Source: CAYJDG01 sp964368875
GTDB lineage: Bacteria > Pseudomonadota > Alphaproteobacteria > Micavibrionales > Micavibrionaceae
Direction: 5' to 3'
Length of the DNA: 62,606 nt
Assembly (NCBI GenBank): GCA_964368875.1
Contig: CAYJDG010000009.1
Span: forward strand, 1 to 62,606
The notes beneath the pieces were generated by a model. It was given only the letters and a program-made list of their open reading frames with translations, was not told where the DNA came from and searched no databases. Of this stretch, positions 17,326 to 25,635 are shown one piece after another. Both the position numbers and the translations under genes were made by a program. Each line of letters begins with the position of its first letter. Position 1 is the first letter of the stretch.

Positions 17326-18128
17326 ATGGCAGCCTCCGGCGGTTCGACATACCCATACCACGCACTGGTCGGCATATCCTCTTTAGACGTTGCCTGAGCA
17401 TAGAGAACATACAGCTGGTTGCCAAAATCATAATGCCAGAATTCATGCGGAAAATTTGTAAATCCCGCGCTTTGCATAGCTGTAAACAACAGCCGGCGAT
17501 TGATCAGCCGGAGATCATCTTTTTCAACCCGTCCAGATTGAAGCTCTTCTTCAAAATAAGTGGTAGCCGAAGCGGGAGTCATTTCATCAAACCGCGCCCC
17601 CATTTCCAGATGATCCTCAGCATTAAATCTCTTTAATAAGACATCGACTGCGCCGCCTGTGGAGTGCACTGGCCAGCTGGTTGGATCATTGACTGAAAAC
17701 CGGGTTGGATCAGAAACAAAGGTGCGCACGAAATCCAGTTTTTCCTGAGGGCTAGAATCCGGCATCTCGCGCTCAGCTTGGCGTGAGAAAAAATCCCATA
17801 ATCCTTGCTGACAGGAAATTGACCGATACCCGTCCAGTACGAGTAATTCAGCCCCATACGGCTGCAAAAATTCATTTACGTTAACAAGCTTCTCTGCAAC
17901 CCCTGACCTCCCCCAGACATGCGGGATGGCACCCTTTATCGGCTCATGATAAGGCCAATTCGTTCCGTCGGCGCAGGCATAGAAACTTTCGCAGGTAATC
18001 CCGTAATCAGAAAATTTTACCAAAGGCTCCGCCGCCCGTGAATCATCAAGATCAATCGGGATATTTCTGCAGCTTGCCGCGCTCAGAGTGCGGTCTAAAG
18101 TGGGGATTTCAGGCAGGGACTGATACAT
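17322..18128 (-). CDS. VanX-like D-alanyl-D-alanine dipeptidase (peptidase M15D)
   Basis: A 268-residue zinc dipeptidase. The VanX-type motifs are present: DGYRS (Arg102), HSTGGAVD with zinc ligands His155 and Asp162, and HEFWHYD with catalytic Glu229 and zinc ligand His232. No signal peptide is seen, matching cytoplasmic VanX/DdpX, which cleave free D-Ala-D-Ala. Start 18128 is chosen because upstream codons look non-coding and overlap the divergent promoter. It is divergent from a D-Ala-D-Ala-ligase-like gene 70 bp away, and first in an operon with a hydrolase and a MurF-like ligase. In vancomycin-resistance clusters the same pair of activities changes the pentapeptide terminus. Confidence 0.85.
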   Translation of the reverse strand: MYQSLPEIPTLDRTLSAASCRNIPIDLDDSRAAEPLVKFSDYGITCESFYACADGTNWPYHEPIKGAIPHVWGRSGVAEKLVNVNEFLQPYGAELLVLDGYRSISCQQGLWDFFSRQAEREMPDSSPQEKLDFVRTFVSDPTRFSVNDPTSWPVHSTGGAVDVLLKRFNAEDHLEMGARFDEMTPASATTYFEEELQSGRVEKDDLRLINRRLLFTAMQSAGFTNFPHEFWHYDFGNQLYVLYAQATSKEDMPTSAWYGYVEPPEAAI

Positions 18129-18151
18129 GATTGACTTTTTTAAGCACCTAT

Positions 18152-18174
18152 TATCAACATCATAAGAGTTGATA
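18152..18174. promoter_or_regulatory. inverted repeat in the vanX-like/ddl-like divergent promoter
   Basis: TATCAAC (18152-18158) and GTTGATA (18168-18174) form a perfect 7-bp inverted repeat with a 9-nt centre in the 70-bp region between the two divergent starts. On the minus strand one arm overlaps GATAAT, a possible -10 for the VanX-like gene. An operator for a regulator of both genes is plausible, but no regulator gene is adjacent. Confidence 0.4.
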
Positions 18175-18198
18175 TTCGTACAGGAGCGATTAGTCCAT

Positions 18199-19419
18199 AT
18201 GGTAAAGGAAAAAACAAGAGTCTTCGTCTTTTTTGGCGGTCGCTCGCCCGAACATGATGTCAGTATCATTACAGGCCTTCAGGCTTTGAATGCGCTCGAC
18301 CCAACACGCTATGATGCCCAGCCTGTTTACATCGCCCCGAATGGCGAATGGCTGATCGGTGACCTGCTCAGGGATCGTAATTCGTATATCCCCGGCCCTG
18401 CCATTCTAAAGGAATTAACTCCAGTCCATCTTAAATTTGGTCCCGGCAAGCCTGCCTTGATAACTGAACCACGCGGAGCTTTTGCCCGCCCCAAAACGCT
18501 TGAATTTGATGTTGCCCTTCCGGCCTTTCACGGCCTGATTGGTGAAGATGGCGGTATGCAAGGTTTGTTCGAAACCGCGAATGTTCCCTATACAGGCATG
18601 CGCGCTCTCGCCTCGACCGTTATGATGGATAAAACCGCCACCAAGCGCATGGTTGCCTCGACAGATGTTCCGCAGTTGCCTTTCTGGGAAATCAAACGTC
18701 CAGCGCGCGGTCTCCTGCTTACACCGGATGAGCTTAAGGCAAGTCTTGGCGATCTGCCCTTTCCTATGATCATCAAACCAGCACATCTGGGCAGCAGCAT
18801 TGGTGTGGCTCGTGTCACCAGCTTTGAAGAAATTTCAGATACGCTTGCAAAAAGTATTTTCCGTTTTGACGATACCGCCATGCTCGAGCCTTTCGTTGAA
18901 AACCTCGTCGAATATAACGTTGCAGTGCGCAGAAGCGGCGGCGAGATTGTAACTTCGGCAATCGAGCGCCCGAAAATGTCGAGTGAACTCCTGGATTTCA
19001 AAACCAAATATATGTCGGGTGGTGCCAATAAATCGGGCAATAAAACTGGCGGCACGAAAACTGCGGGCACGTCGTCGCAGGGGATGCTGTCTCTGACGCG
19101 CGACATCAACCCGCAGATCCCGCCGGAATTCGAAGCCAATATTCGCAAATGGGCGGCGACTGTTTACGCGCAGGTCGGCGGCAGCGGATCGCCGCGCCTT
19201 GATTTTCTTTGCAACGGCCAGACTGGTGAAGCGTGGTTCAACGAAGCCAATCCCTGCCCCGGCTCATTCGGTTATTTTTTGTGGGAGGCTGCGAAGAAGC
19301 CGACACTCTTTTCAGATTTGCTGGATGAGTTGATTGCAGAGGCACAAACGCTTCATGCTCGCGCCCAAATTCCTGCTGACCCCACACCTGACGACGCGCG
19401 TTTGTTTAAGCGACCTTAA
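18199..19419 (+). CDS. ddl: atypical D-alanine-D-alanine ligase-like ATP-grasp enzyme
   Basis: ATP-grasp ligase with Ddl hallmarks: FGGRSPEHDVS (12-22), HGLIGEDGGMQGL (111-123), KPAHLGSSIGV (193-203) and NEANPCPG (348-355) carrying the metal-binding Glu349 and Asn351. At 406 residues it exceeds the usual 300-370. Residues 274-300 are a Gly/Lys/Thr/Ser-rich insertion near the omega loop. The segment after PG reads SFGYFLW, where Ddl enzymes normally have a T..SL sequence contacting the second D-Ala. Acceptor specificity may therefore differ. Start 18199 has AGGAG 12 nt upstream; TTG at 18169 is unlikely. It is the only ddl-like gene in the window and is inverted relative to the dcw genes. Confidence 0.85.
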   Translation: MVKEKTRVFVFFGGRSPEHDVSIITGLQALNALDPTRYDAQPVYIAPNGEWLIGDLLRDRNSYIPGPAILKELTPVHLKFGPGKPALITEPRGAFARPKTLEFDVALPAFHGLIGEDGGMQGLFETANVPYTGMRALASTVMMDKTATKRMVASTDVPQLPFWEIKRPARGLLLTPDELKASLGDLPFPMIIKPAHLGSSIGVARVTSFEEISDTLAKSIFRFDDTAMLEPFVENLVEYNVAVRRSGGEIVTSAIERPKMSSELLDFKTKYMSGGANKSGNKTGGTKTAGTSSQGMLSLTRDINPQIPPEFEANIRKWAATVYAQVGGSGSPRLDFLCNGQTGEAWFNEANPCPGSFGYFLWEAAKKPTLFSDLLDELIAEAQTLHARAQIPADPTPDDARLFKRP

Positions 19420-20023
19420 GAATAGGCTTGCCTATTTCTCTTTGCTGAGTCATCACAAGCGAGATGACTAAGTCTTTGATAGACTTGTCATCAGCACCTA
19501 GATCGTCAACAGCAATTACATGGGTATCGCCGTTTATGATGACATAGCCTGCATTCCCTATATCTTTTTCATCTTGGATCGCGACGGCGCAGAATTTGCG
19601 GCCATCAGCAGTCCGGCAAGATTTAACCCGCAGATCAACGCCGATATCTTGCAGTGATTGCTTCATAATTTTCAGAAGATCCGGATAAGCCTGAAGACCA
19701 GAGGCAAGGCGCACCATGGCATGATCGAAATCGCTTCGCTCATGCAGGCGCGTTGCCATCTCGGAAAATCCCTCGGCAAAGCCTGCACTCATAAAATGCC
19801 ACAGTAAAGGACGCTGCTCTAATTTATGTGCAAGCGCTAAAAATGCGCCCGCAGTTTTGTGGCATATTAATCCATAGGCACCATGCCATGCATGAGAAGC
19901 CTTGGCTGGGTCAGCATTGAGTGCATCAAGCTCCTGATCCTTACTACCTGTAAGCGTCTGCCCAGTGGCAACACAATCGGCGAATGAAGCATTTAATATA
20001 TCGTACGCAATGGTTTTACTCAT
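19406..20023 (-). CDS. unknown cytoplasmic protein downstream of murB
   Basis: About 205 residues, start at the second Met (20023, MSKTIAYDILN). Mostly helical N-terminal half (ASHAWHGAYGLICHKTAGAF), then a beta-rich part (KFCAVAIQD, GYVIINGDTHVIAVDD). No signal peptide or known motif. It lies 37 nt downstream of murB on the same strand and overlaps the 3' end of the ddl-like gene by 14 nt. Function unknown. Confidence 0.6.
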   Translation of the reverse strand: MSKTIAYDILNASFADCVATGQTLTGSKDQELDALNADPAKASHAWHGAYGLICHKTAGAFLALAHKLEQRPLLWHFMSAGFAEGFSEMATRLHERSDFDHAMVRLASGLQAYPDLLKIMKQSLQDIGVDLRVKSCRTADGRKFCAVAIQDEKDIGNAGYVIINGDTHVIAVDDLGADDKSIKDLVISLVMTQQREIGKPILKVA

Positions 20024-20060
20024 TAAAAGCACCTAATCATATTAACGGAAGTTTTTTCAC

Positions 20061-21023
20061 TTATTGCAAATTCTGTGGTCGCACCGGAACGCCGATGCGT
20101 TTGATTTCCCATCGCAGTTCAAGCCCCGTAGTATCTTTAACTCTGCGGCGCAGTTCTTCGCCGAGGTCTTCAAGATCCTGCGCCGTCGCTGTTCCGGTAT
20201 TAATCATAAAATTGGCATGAAGTTCAGACATCATCGCGCCGCCGATGGTCAGGCCGCGTCCTCCTACCTTATCAACGAGCTGCCATGCCTTCGTTTCCTG
20301 CGGGAGATCCGCACGTGCCAACTCCTCAAAGGTTGGATTAGCGAAGGTTGATCCACCCGTTTGCGATTTAATCGGCTGTGTCGCACCACGACGGTCGCGG
20401 ATTTCTGCCATACGGGCTTCAATTGAGTCGACTTCCCCGGCTTTACCTTCAAATAAGGCACCGAGGAAAATACTATCTTCCGGAACAGTGGTATGACGGT
20501 ACGTCATACCGAGCTGCTTCGCATCAAGACGGCGTACGACACCCGAGCGGTCAGCGAGATCAGCTTGCAGAAGAATATCTTTCGTCTCTCCGCCATACGC
20601 TCCGGCATTCATGCGCAGAGCGCCACCAATCGTGCCCGGCACACCACATAAAAATTCAAGCCCGGCAATACCATGTTGGGCCGCAAAATTTGCGACATTC
20701 ACATCAAGGGCAGCAGCTCCGGCACGAACGAGATACGTACCCTCAGCTTCGACCTCGGCAAAATCCCGCCCGAGACGAATGACTACACCTGGAATGCCGC
20801 CATCCCGCACGATCGTATTGGACATCACACCCAATGTTGTGACTGGTACAGATACAGGACATGCAGCCAGAAAATCGAGAAGATCCTGCCGATCTGCAGG
20901 CTTAAACAGAACCTCAGCCGTGCCGCCCGTGCGGAACCAGCCGACCGCGCCGAGTGGTGCATCTTCTGTATATCTTCCGCGCACAATTGGCAGGTGCTGC
21001 GATTTCAACGCCGTCTTAGCCAT
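20061..21023 (-). CDS. murB: UDP-N-acetylenolpyruvoylglucosamine reductase MurB
   Basis: FAD enzyme reducing UDP-GlcNAc-enolpyruvate to UDP-MurNAc. FAD-binding motifs are seen (LGVMSNTIVRDGG; GTIGGALRMNAGAYGGE) and the catalytic segment GGSTFANP supplies the proton-donor Ser. The C-terminus has ELHANFMINTGTATAQD. Start 21023 gives 320 residues, normal for the family, and overlaps the murC end by 8 nt; an upstream start at 21110 would extend into murC. Confidence 0.95.
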   Translation of the reverse strand: MAKTALKSQHLPIVRGRYTEDAPLGAVGWFRTGGTAEVLFKPADRQDLLDFLAACPVSVPVTTLGVMSNTIVRDGGIPGVVIRLGRDFAEVEAEGTYLVRAGAAALDVNVANFAAQHGIAGLEFLCGVPGTIGGALRMNAGAYGGETKDILLQADLADRSGVVRRLDAKQLGMTYRHTTVPEDSIFLGALFEGKAGEVDSIEARMAEIRDRRGATQPIKSQTGGSTFANPTFEELARADLPQETKAWQLVDKVGGRGLTIGGAMMSELHANFMINTGTATAQDLEDLGEELRRRVKDTTGLELRWEIKRIGVPVRPQNLQ

Positions 21024-22479
21024 TTGCAACTGCGGACCCTGATGAAGCGAAAAGAGCATTGAGATGCTGCGGCAAAGCGTGCGCCCACTGGGTAATATTC
21101 CCTGCACCAAGACAGATAATATAATCGCCGGGCTTGGCGAGGTTGAAAATCATGTCCGGCAGATGATCGCTGGATGCGAGCATGTGCACATCGCGGTGAC
21201 CATGATTGATGATCCCCGCACTGAGATTTTCTTTGGTCGCATTTTCTATCGGCGATTCCCCTGCGGCATATACATCCGCGACGATGACCGTATCAGCATC
21301 GTTGAAGCAGGTGCAGAACTCATCGAACAGGCTGGAAAGACGTGAGTACCTATGTGGCTGCATCACGGCAATCAAACGACCCTGTGTATGCTCCACTGCC
21401 TGCCGTCCGGCTTTGAGCACGGCGGCAATCTCGACCGGGTGGTGGCCGTAATCATCGATCACTGTAATGCCATTACTAATCCCGGTTTTTGTGAAGCGGC
21501 GCTTAACACCTGAGAAGTTGCCAAGCGCATCTTTGATCTGAGCCGGAGTAACCTTGAGTTGCTGACCGACGGCAATCGCGGCCAGCGAGTTCTGCACATT
21601 ATGCTGGCCGAGCATGGGGAGGAAAATATCCTTGATCGTTAATTCATCGCCACCCGTCAACCGGGCCGAGACAACTACGTCATATGTGCTGCCAAGCGGC
21701 GTAGTGCGCACGTTAACAGCGCGAATATCAGCCTGAGCACTAAATCCGTATGTAACGAGGCGGCGATTAGGGAGCTCAGCAATCAGCGACTGCACAACCG
21801 GGTGATCGATGCACATAACCGCGAAGCCATAGAACGGGATATTGGCCACAAAATTCAGAAAAGCTGTGCGGATATTTTCGAAGCTGCCGTAATGATCCAG
21901 ATGCTCGACGTCTATATTCGTGACAATTGCCACGGTTGCGGGCAGATGTCGGAATGATCCGTCGCTCTCATCGGCTTCGACGACCATCCAGTCGCCTTGT
22001 CCAAGCCGAGTGTTCGTTCCATAAGCATTGACGATCCCCCCATTGATAACGGTCGGATCCAATTCACCCTTTTCAAGAACGCAGCCGATCAGAGAAGTTG
22101 TTGTTGTCTTCCCATGCGTCCCGGCAACAGCGATGCCCCATTTGAGACGCATCAGCTCACCCAGCATCTCGGCCCGTGCGACAACCGGAATTTTCATCTC
22201 CCGTGCAGCCAGTAATTCAGGATTATCTGGCTTGATAGCTGAGGACACGACAACCGCACCGGGAAATGTGCCGGCAGCGGTTTTTATATGGCCAGCATCA
22301 TGACCTATCATGACCCTGACACCATGCTTGGTCAGTCGTTCGGTGTTGTAACTTTCTGCGGCATCACTGCCTTGAACCTGATAACCGAGCATGTTGAGCG
22401 TCTCTGCAATCCCGCTCATGCCAATACCGCCGATACCGACGAAATGCAGGGTTCCGATTTCCGGAGGGATATGGCGCAT
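21016..22479 (-). CDS. murC: UDP-N-acetylmuramate-L-alanine ligase MurC
   Basis: Adds L-Ala to UDP-MurNAc. N-terminal HFVGIGGIGMSGIAE (nucleotide-sugar site), P-loop GTHGKTTTTS, EADESDGSF and the C-terminal domain DDYGHHPVEI are visible. Start 22479 (MRHIPPEIG) gives 487 residues, the family norm. It follows the broken murG and overlaps murB. Confidence 0.96.
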   Translation of the reverse strand: MRHIPPEIGTLHFVGIGGIGMSGIAETLNMLGYQVQGSDAAESYNTERLTKHGVRVMIGHDAGHIKTAAGTFPGAVVVSSAIKPDNPELLAAREMKIPVVARAEMLGELMRLKWGIAVAGTHGKTTTTSLIGCVLEKGELDPTVINGGIVNAYGTNTRLGQGDWMVVEADESDGSFRHLPATVAIVTNIDVEHLDHYGSFENIRTAFLNFVANIPFYGFAVMCIDHPVVQSLIAELPNRRLVTYGFSAQADIRAVNVRTTPLGSTYDVVVSARLTGGDELTIKDIFLPMLGQHNVQNSLAAIAVGQQLKVTPAQIKDALGNFSGVKRRFTKTGISNGITVIDDYGHHPVEIAAVLKAGRQAVEHTQGRLIAVMQPHRYSRLSSLFDEFCTCFNDADTVIVADVYAAGESPIENATKENLSAGIINHGHRDVHMLASSDHLPDMIFNLAKPGDYIICLGAGNITQWAHALPQHLNALFASSGSAVANG

Positions 22480-22495
22480 CTTTAAACTTCTATGC

Positions 22496-23374
22496 TCAGG
22501 GTGTGGTTTCCCCACTTTTACAGAAAGTTATGCCCGGAAACAAGCTATCTGCAGTNNNNNNNNNNNNNNNNNNNNNNNNNNNNNNNNNNNNNNNNNNNNN
22601 NNNNNNNNNNNNNNNNNNNNNNNNNNNNNNNNNNNNNNNNNNNNNNNNNNNNNNNAGATTATGGGCTGCATAAAATGTCCTCACACGCTCAAGCGAATCG
22701 GCCCGCACCTGCTGAACGATCTTCAGGCGCTGGCGAATTTCCTGGGGTAAGGCAATTATTGCTTGTGGCAAAACATCGTTAAAGACCGCCGCGCCCTGTG
22801 ACCCGCCAACCACCAGCAGATTGATATCATGCTGTGGCGGCTCATACGGGATATCTCCCAACCGAATGATTTCTGCCCGGACCGGATTGCCGGTTACAAC
22901 GATTTTTGCCTGATCGCGTATTTTGACGCCCTTGGTATCTGCCCACGATAACGCCAGTTTTTTAGCCCGGCCAGCCAGCAGCACATTGGCCAGACCAAGA
23001 ATGGCGTTTTGCTCATGCAGTACGGTTGGCAGAAAACGGTGTTGTGCCGCCCAGATCGGCGGCGCGGATGGATAGCCACCGAAGCCTACGCATACGGCAG
23101 GCTTTATTTTTCCCAGCAACACATGCGCCTGAAAATATCCCTTCACCAGCGGCCATATAAATTGCAACTTACCCAGCAATCCGGGGCGATAGGTGCCGGA
23201 GGCGAGTACATGCACATCAACCCCGTTTAAACCGTCGAAATATTTACGTCCTCTGATATCGCAGGCAAGTGAGACGCGCAGACCGCGCTCAAGAAGTTCT
23301 TCTGCCAGCGCACGCGCCGGAAACATATGACCGCCAGTGCCGCCCGCGCAGAGCAGTATCAGCGGTGCACTCAT
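22496..23374 (-). CDS. murG: lipid II synthase glycosyltransferase MurG, broken by assembly gap
   Basis: Transfers GlcNAc from UDP-GlcNAc to lipid I on the cytoplasmic face. N-terminal domain with CAGGTGGHMFPARALAEE and the second glycine-rich loop VVGGSQGAAVFND are seen, ending at VRTFYAAHN before the 100-N gap. The UDP-GlcNAc-binding C-terminal domain is almost all in the gap. A normal MurG is about 355 residues, so roughly 125 residues are missing. The 20 codons right of the stop are assigned to this frame only tentatively, since gap length is arbitrary. Start overlaps ftsW stop (ATGA). Confidence 0.9.
   Translation of the reverse strand: MSAPLILLCAGGTGGHMFPARALAEELLERGLRVSLACDIRGRKYFDGLNGVDVHVLASGTYRPGLLGKLQFIWPLVKGYFQAHVLLGKIKPAVCVGFGGYPSAPPIWAAQHRFLPTVLHEQNAILGLANVLLAGRAKKLALSWADTKGVKIRDQAKIVVTGNPVRAEIIRLGDIPYEPPQHDINLLVVGGSQGAAVFNDVLPQAIIALPQEIRQRLKIVQQVRADSLERVRTFYAAHNXXXXXXXXXXXXXXXXXXXXXXXXXXXXXXXXXXTADSLFPGITFCKSGETTP
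22556..22655. other. assembly gap (100 N) in the 3' half of murG
   Basis: Exactly 100 N. The missing MurG sequence should be nearer 350-400 bp. The frame of the tail at 22496-22555 cannot be fixed. Confidence 0.93.
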
Positions 23375-24534
23375 GCCGCGCTACCTTTGAGGGTGAGGGC
23401 AAGACCTCCGCGCGAGACCGCAGCGCGCACCTCACGCCGTGTCAGGCCAAGAACGACCCCCATCGCAAATCCCATCGACAGGATCGAAGATCCGCCGTAA
23501 CTGATAAATGGCAAGGTCATACCCTTGGTTGGCAGCAAATGCAGACTTGAGCCCATATGCACCAAGGCCTGTAGCCCGAACATACTTAAAATACCTCCGG
23601 CAGCGAGGACCACGAACATATCATTGCTGTCCATCAGGCGGTTAAACCCGCGTAATAAAATAAAGGCATATAACCCGACAATCACCAGCGTAATCAGCAG
23701 ACCAAGTTCTTCCCCGGCAACAGAGAAAATAAAATCGGCATGCGCATCGGGAATGGTCGGACTGACTGTTCCCTGCCCTGGGCCGGTCCCGAACAAGCCG
23801 CCATTGGCGAACGCATCCAGCGATTTATCGATCTGGAACGTATCGCCACTCGACGGATCAAGAAACCGATCAAAACGACTGCGGACGTGATCAAAGGTGA
23901 AATAAACCCCCGTGACACCGATGGCCGCCAGCGCAATCAGGATCGTCAGATAACGAAACGGCAGTCCGGCAAGAAATATTTGAGCCGCGAATAAGCACGT
24001 GACAACCATCGTCATCCCGAAGTCCGGCTGGATCATCAGCAGACTGATCACAAGCATATAAAGACAAGCGCACAGAATATAACCAGGAAACCCTGACACG
24101 CGCTTCTGATATGCCATCAACCATGCAGCAACGATCGCGAATGCAGGTTTGACAAACTCGCTCGGTTGCAAAGAAATCCCCGGCAGTGGCAACCAGCGCT
24201 GCGCCCCTTTGATATCAGTTCCAACAAACGGAATAGCCATCATCATAAGAATGCCGCCGATACAAACCAGCGATCCCAGCCTGCGGATATTACGGTGATC
24301 CAGCATCGAAACGGAAATCATGATCAGCATAGCCGGAACAGCAACCATCACATGACGAATGATAAAGTGACTTGGATCAAGCTTGATCCGCATGGCAACT
24401 GCAGGACTGGCTGTAATCACCAGCGCGACCCCAAATACAAATAACGTAATCAGACAGGCGAGCATGCCGCGGTCGACGGTCCACCACCATTGGGCAATAT
24501 GTGAGCGGTTGGTTCGATCAAAGAGAGATTTCAT
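23371..24534 (-). CDS. ftsW: peptidoglycan glycosyltransferase FtsW
   Basis: SEDS-family polytopic protein that polymerises lipid II at the septum with FtsI. 387 residues with about ten hydrophobic helices and the SEDS signatures GAQRWLPLPGISLQPSE and PDAHADFIFSVAGEELG, ending with FISYGGSS. It starts 4 nt after mraY, where murD usually sits, and overlaps murG by 4 nt. Confidence 0.95.
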   Translation of the reverse strand: MKSLFDRTNRSHIAQWWWTVDRGMLACLITLFVFGVALVITASPAVAMRIKLDPSHFIIRHVMVAVPAMLIMISVSMLDHRNIRRLGSLVCIGGILMMMAIPFVGTDIKGAQRWLPLPGISLQPSEFVKPAFAIVAAWLMAYQKRVSGFPGYILCACLYMLVISLLMIQPDFGMTMVVTCLFAAQIFLAGLPFRYLTILIALAAIGVTGVYFTFDHVRSRFDRFLDPSSGDTFQIDKSLDAFANGGLFGTGPGQGTVSPTIPDAHADFIFSVAGEELGLLITLVIVGLYAFILLRGFNRLMDSNDMFVVLAAGGILSMFGLQALVHMGSSLHLLPTKGMTLPFISYGGSSILSMGFAMGVVLGLTRREVRAAVSRGGLALTLKGSAA

Positions 24535-24538
24535 GTTC

Positions 24539-25624
24539 CTACCGCAGCTTCAAGGTTGATAGTCCGATCAGGGCCAGCACCACTGCAATGATCCAGAAAC
24601 GGATCACAACGGTCGATTCCGACCAACCCATTTTTTCAAAGTGATGGTGAATGGGTGCCATCCGGAAGACCCGTTTGCCCGTCAACTTGAAGGAGATGAC
24701 CTGAATCATGACCGAAAGTGTCTCAAGGACGAACAAGCCACCAATAATCGCCAGAACCAGTTCATGTTTAACGATGATTGCAATCGTCCCAAGGACACCG
24801 CCCATCGCCAGCGACCCTGTATCGCCCATAAAAATCATAGCAGGTGGCGCGTTATACCATAGGAAGCCCATCGCCCCTCCGACGAGCGCACCACAAAGTA
24901 TCGAAAGCTCGGCTGTTCCGGCGACATAAGGAATTTGCAGGTATTCAGAAAAATCAGCCCGCCCAACCAGATATGCGATTAACCCGAAGCAGGCCGCTGC
25001 AATCGCAACCGGAACGATCGCCAGACCATCAAGACCATCGGTGAGGTTGACGGCATTCGACGCGCCAATAATGACCAACACTGACCAAAGATAAAAGAAA
25101 ACTCCAAGTGGTATAAAGAAATGCTTGAAGAATGGCACGGCTACGCTTGTTTCAAGTTCTGGTGGTAAGACCATGACGATCCCGGCAGTAGCAGTTCCAG
25201 CAATCAGCGCCTGAATCAGCAGCTTAAGTTTCCCGGACAATCCTTTGGTATTGCGCTTGGTCAGCTTCAGAAAATCATCATAAAATCCGATTAAACCGAA
25301 CCCAACCATCACGACCAGCGCGATCCAGATGAACGGGTTCGTCAGGTTGGCCCAAAGCAAGGTGCTGAGCGTCACGCTAATCAGGATCATCAGGCCGCCC
25401 ATCGTCGGCGTACCTGCCTTTTTAAAATGCGTTTCGGGACCATCGTCACGGATTGGCTGACCCGCACCCTGCAGCGCCTTAAGTTTACGGATCATGTACG
25501 GCCCAATAATAAAGGAAATGAAGAGCGCCGTCAGGATCGCGCCGCCGGTCCGGAAGGTGACGTACTTAAACAGATTGAAAAAGATGAAATCATCGGCAAG
25601 TGGCGTGAGGAGATGATATAGCAT
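24539..25624 (-). CDS. mraY: phospho-MurNAc-pentapeptide transferase MraY
   Basis: Integral membrane enzyme forming lipid I from UDP-MurNAc-pentapeptide and undecaprenyl phosphate. Ten hydrophobic segments. Catalytic motifs DDFLKLTKRNTKGLSGKLK, NAVNLTDGLDGLA and FMGDTGSLAMGG are present, and HHHFEKMGW near the end. 361 residues, normal. Encoded 11 nt after murF. Confidence 0.97.
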   Translation of the reverse strand: MLYHLLTPLADDFIFFNLFKYVTFRTGGAILTALFISFIIGPYMIRKLKALQGAGQPIRDDGPETHFKKAGTPTMGGLMILISVTLSTLLWANLTNPFIWIALVVMVGFGLIGFYDDFLKLTKRNTKGLSGKLKLLIQALIAGTATAGIVMVLPPELETSVAVPFFKHFFIPLGVFFYLWSVLVIIGASNAVNLTDGLDGLAIVPVAIAAACFGLIAYLVGRADFSEYLQIPYVAGTAELSILCGALVGGAMGFLWYNAPPAMIFMGDTGSLAMGGVLGTIAIIVKHELVLAIIGGLFVLETLSVMIQVISFKLTGKRVFRMAPIHHHFEKMGWSESTVVIRFWIIAVVLALIGLSTLKLR

Positions 25625-25635
25625 CGTGGATATCT

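Noticed and set aside
18169..18198. Upstream start of the Ddl-like gene at 18169 (TTG)
   Set aside because: TTG with no ribosome site; the ATG at 18199 has AGGAG upstream and Ddl-like sequence starts right after it.
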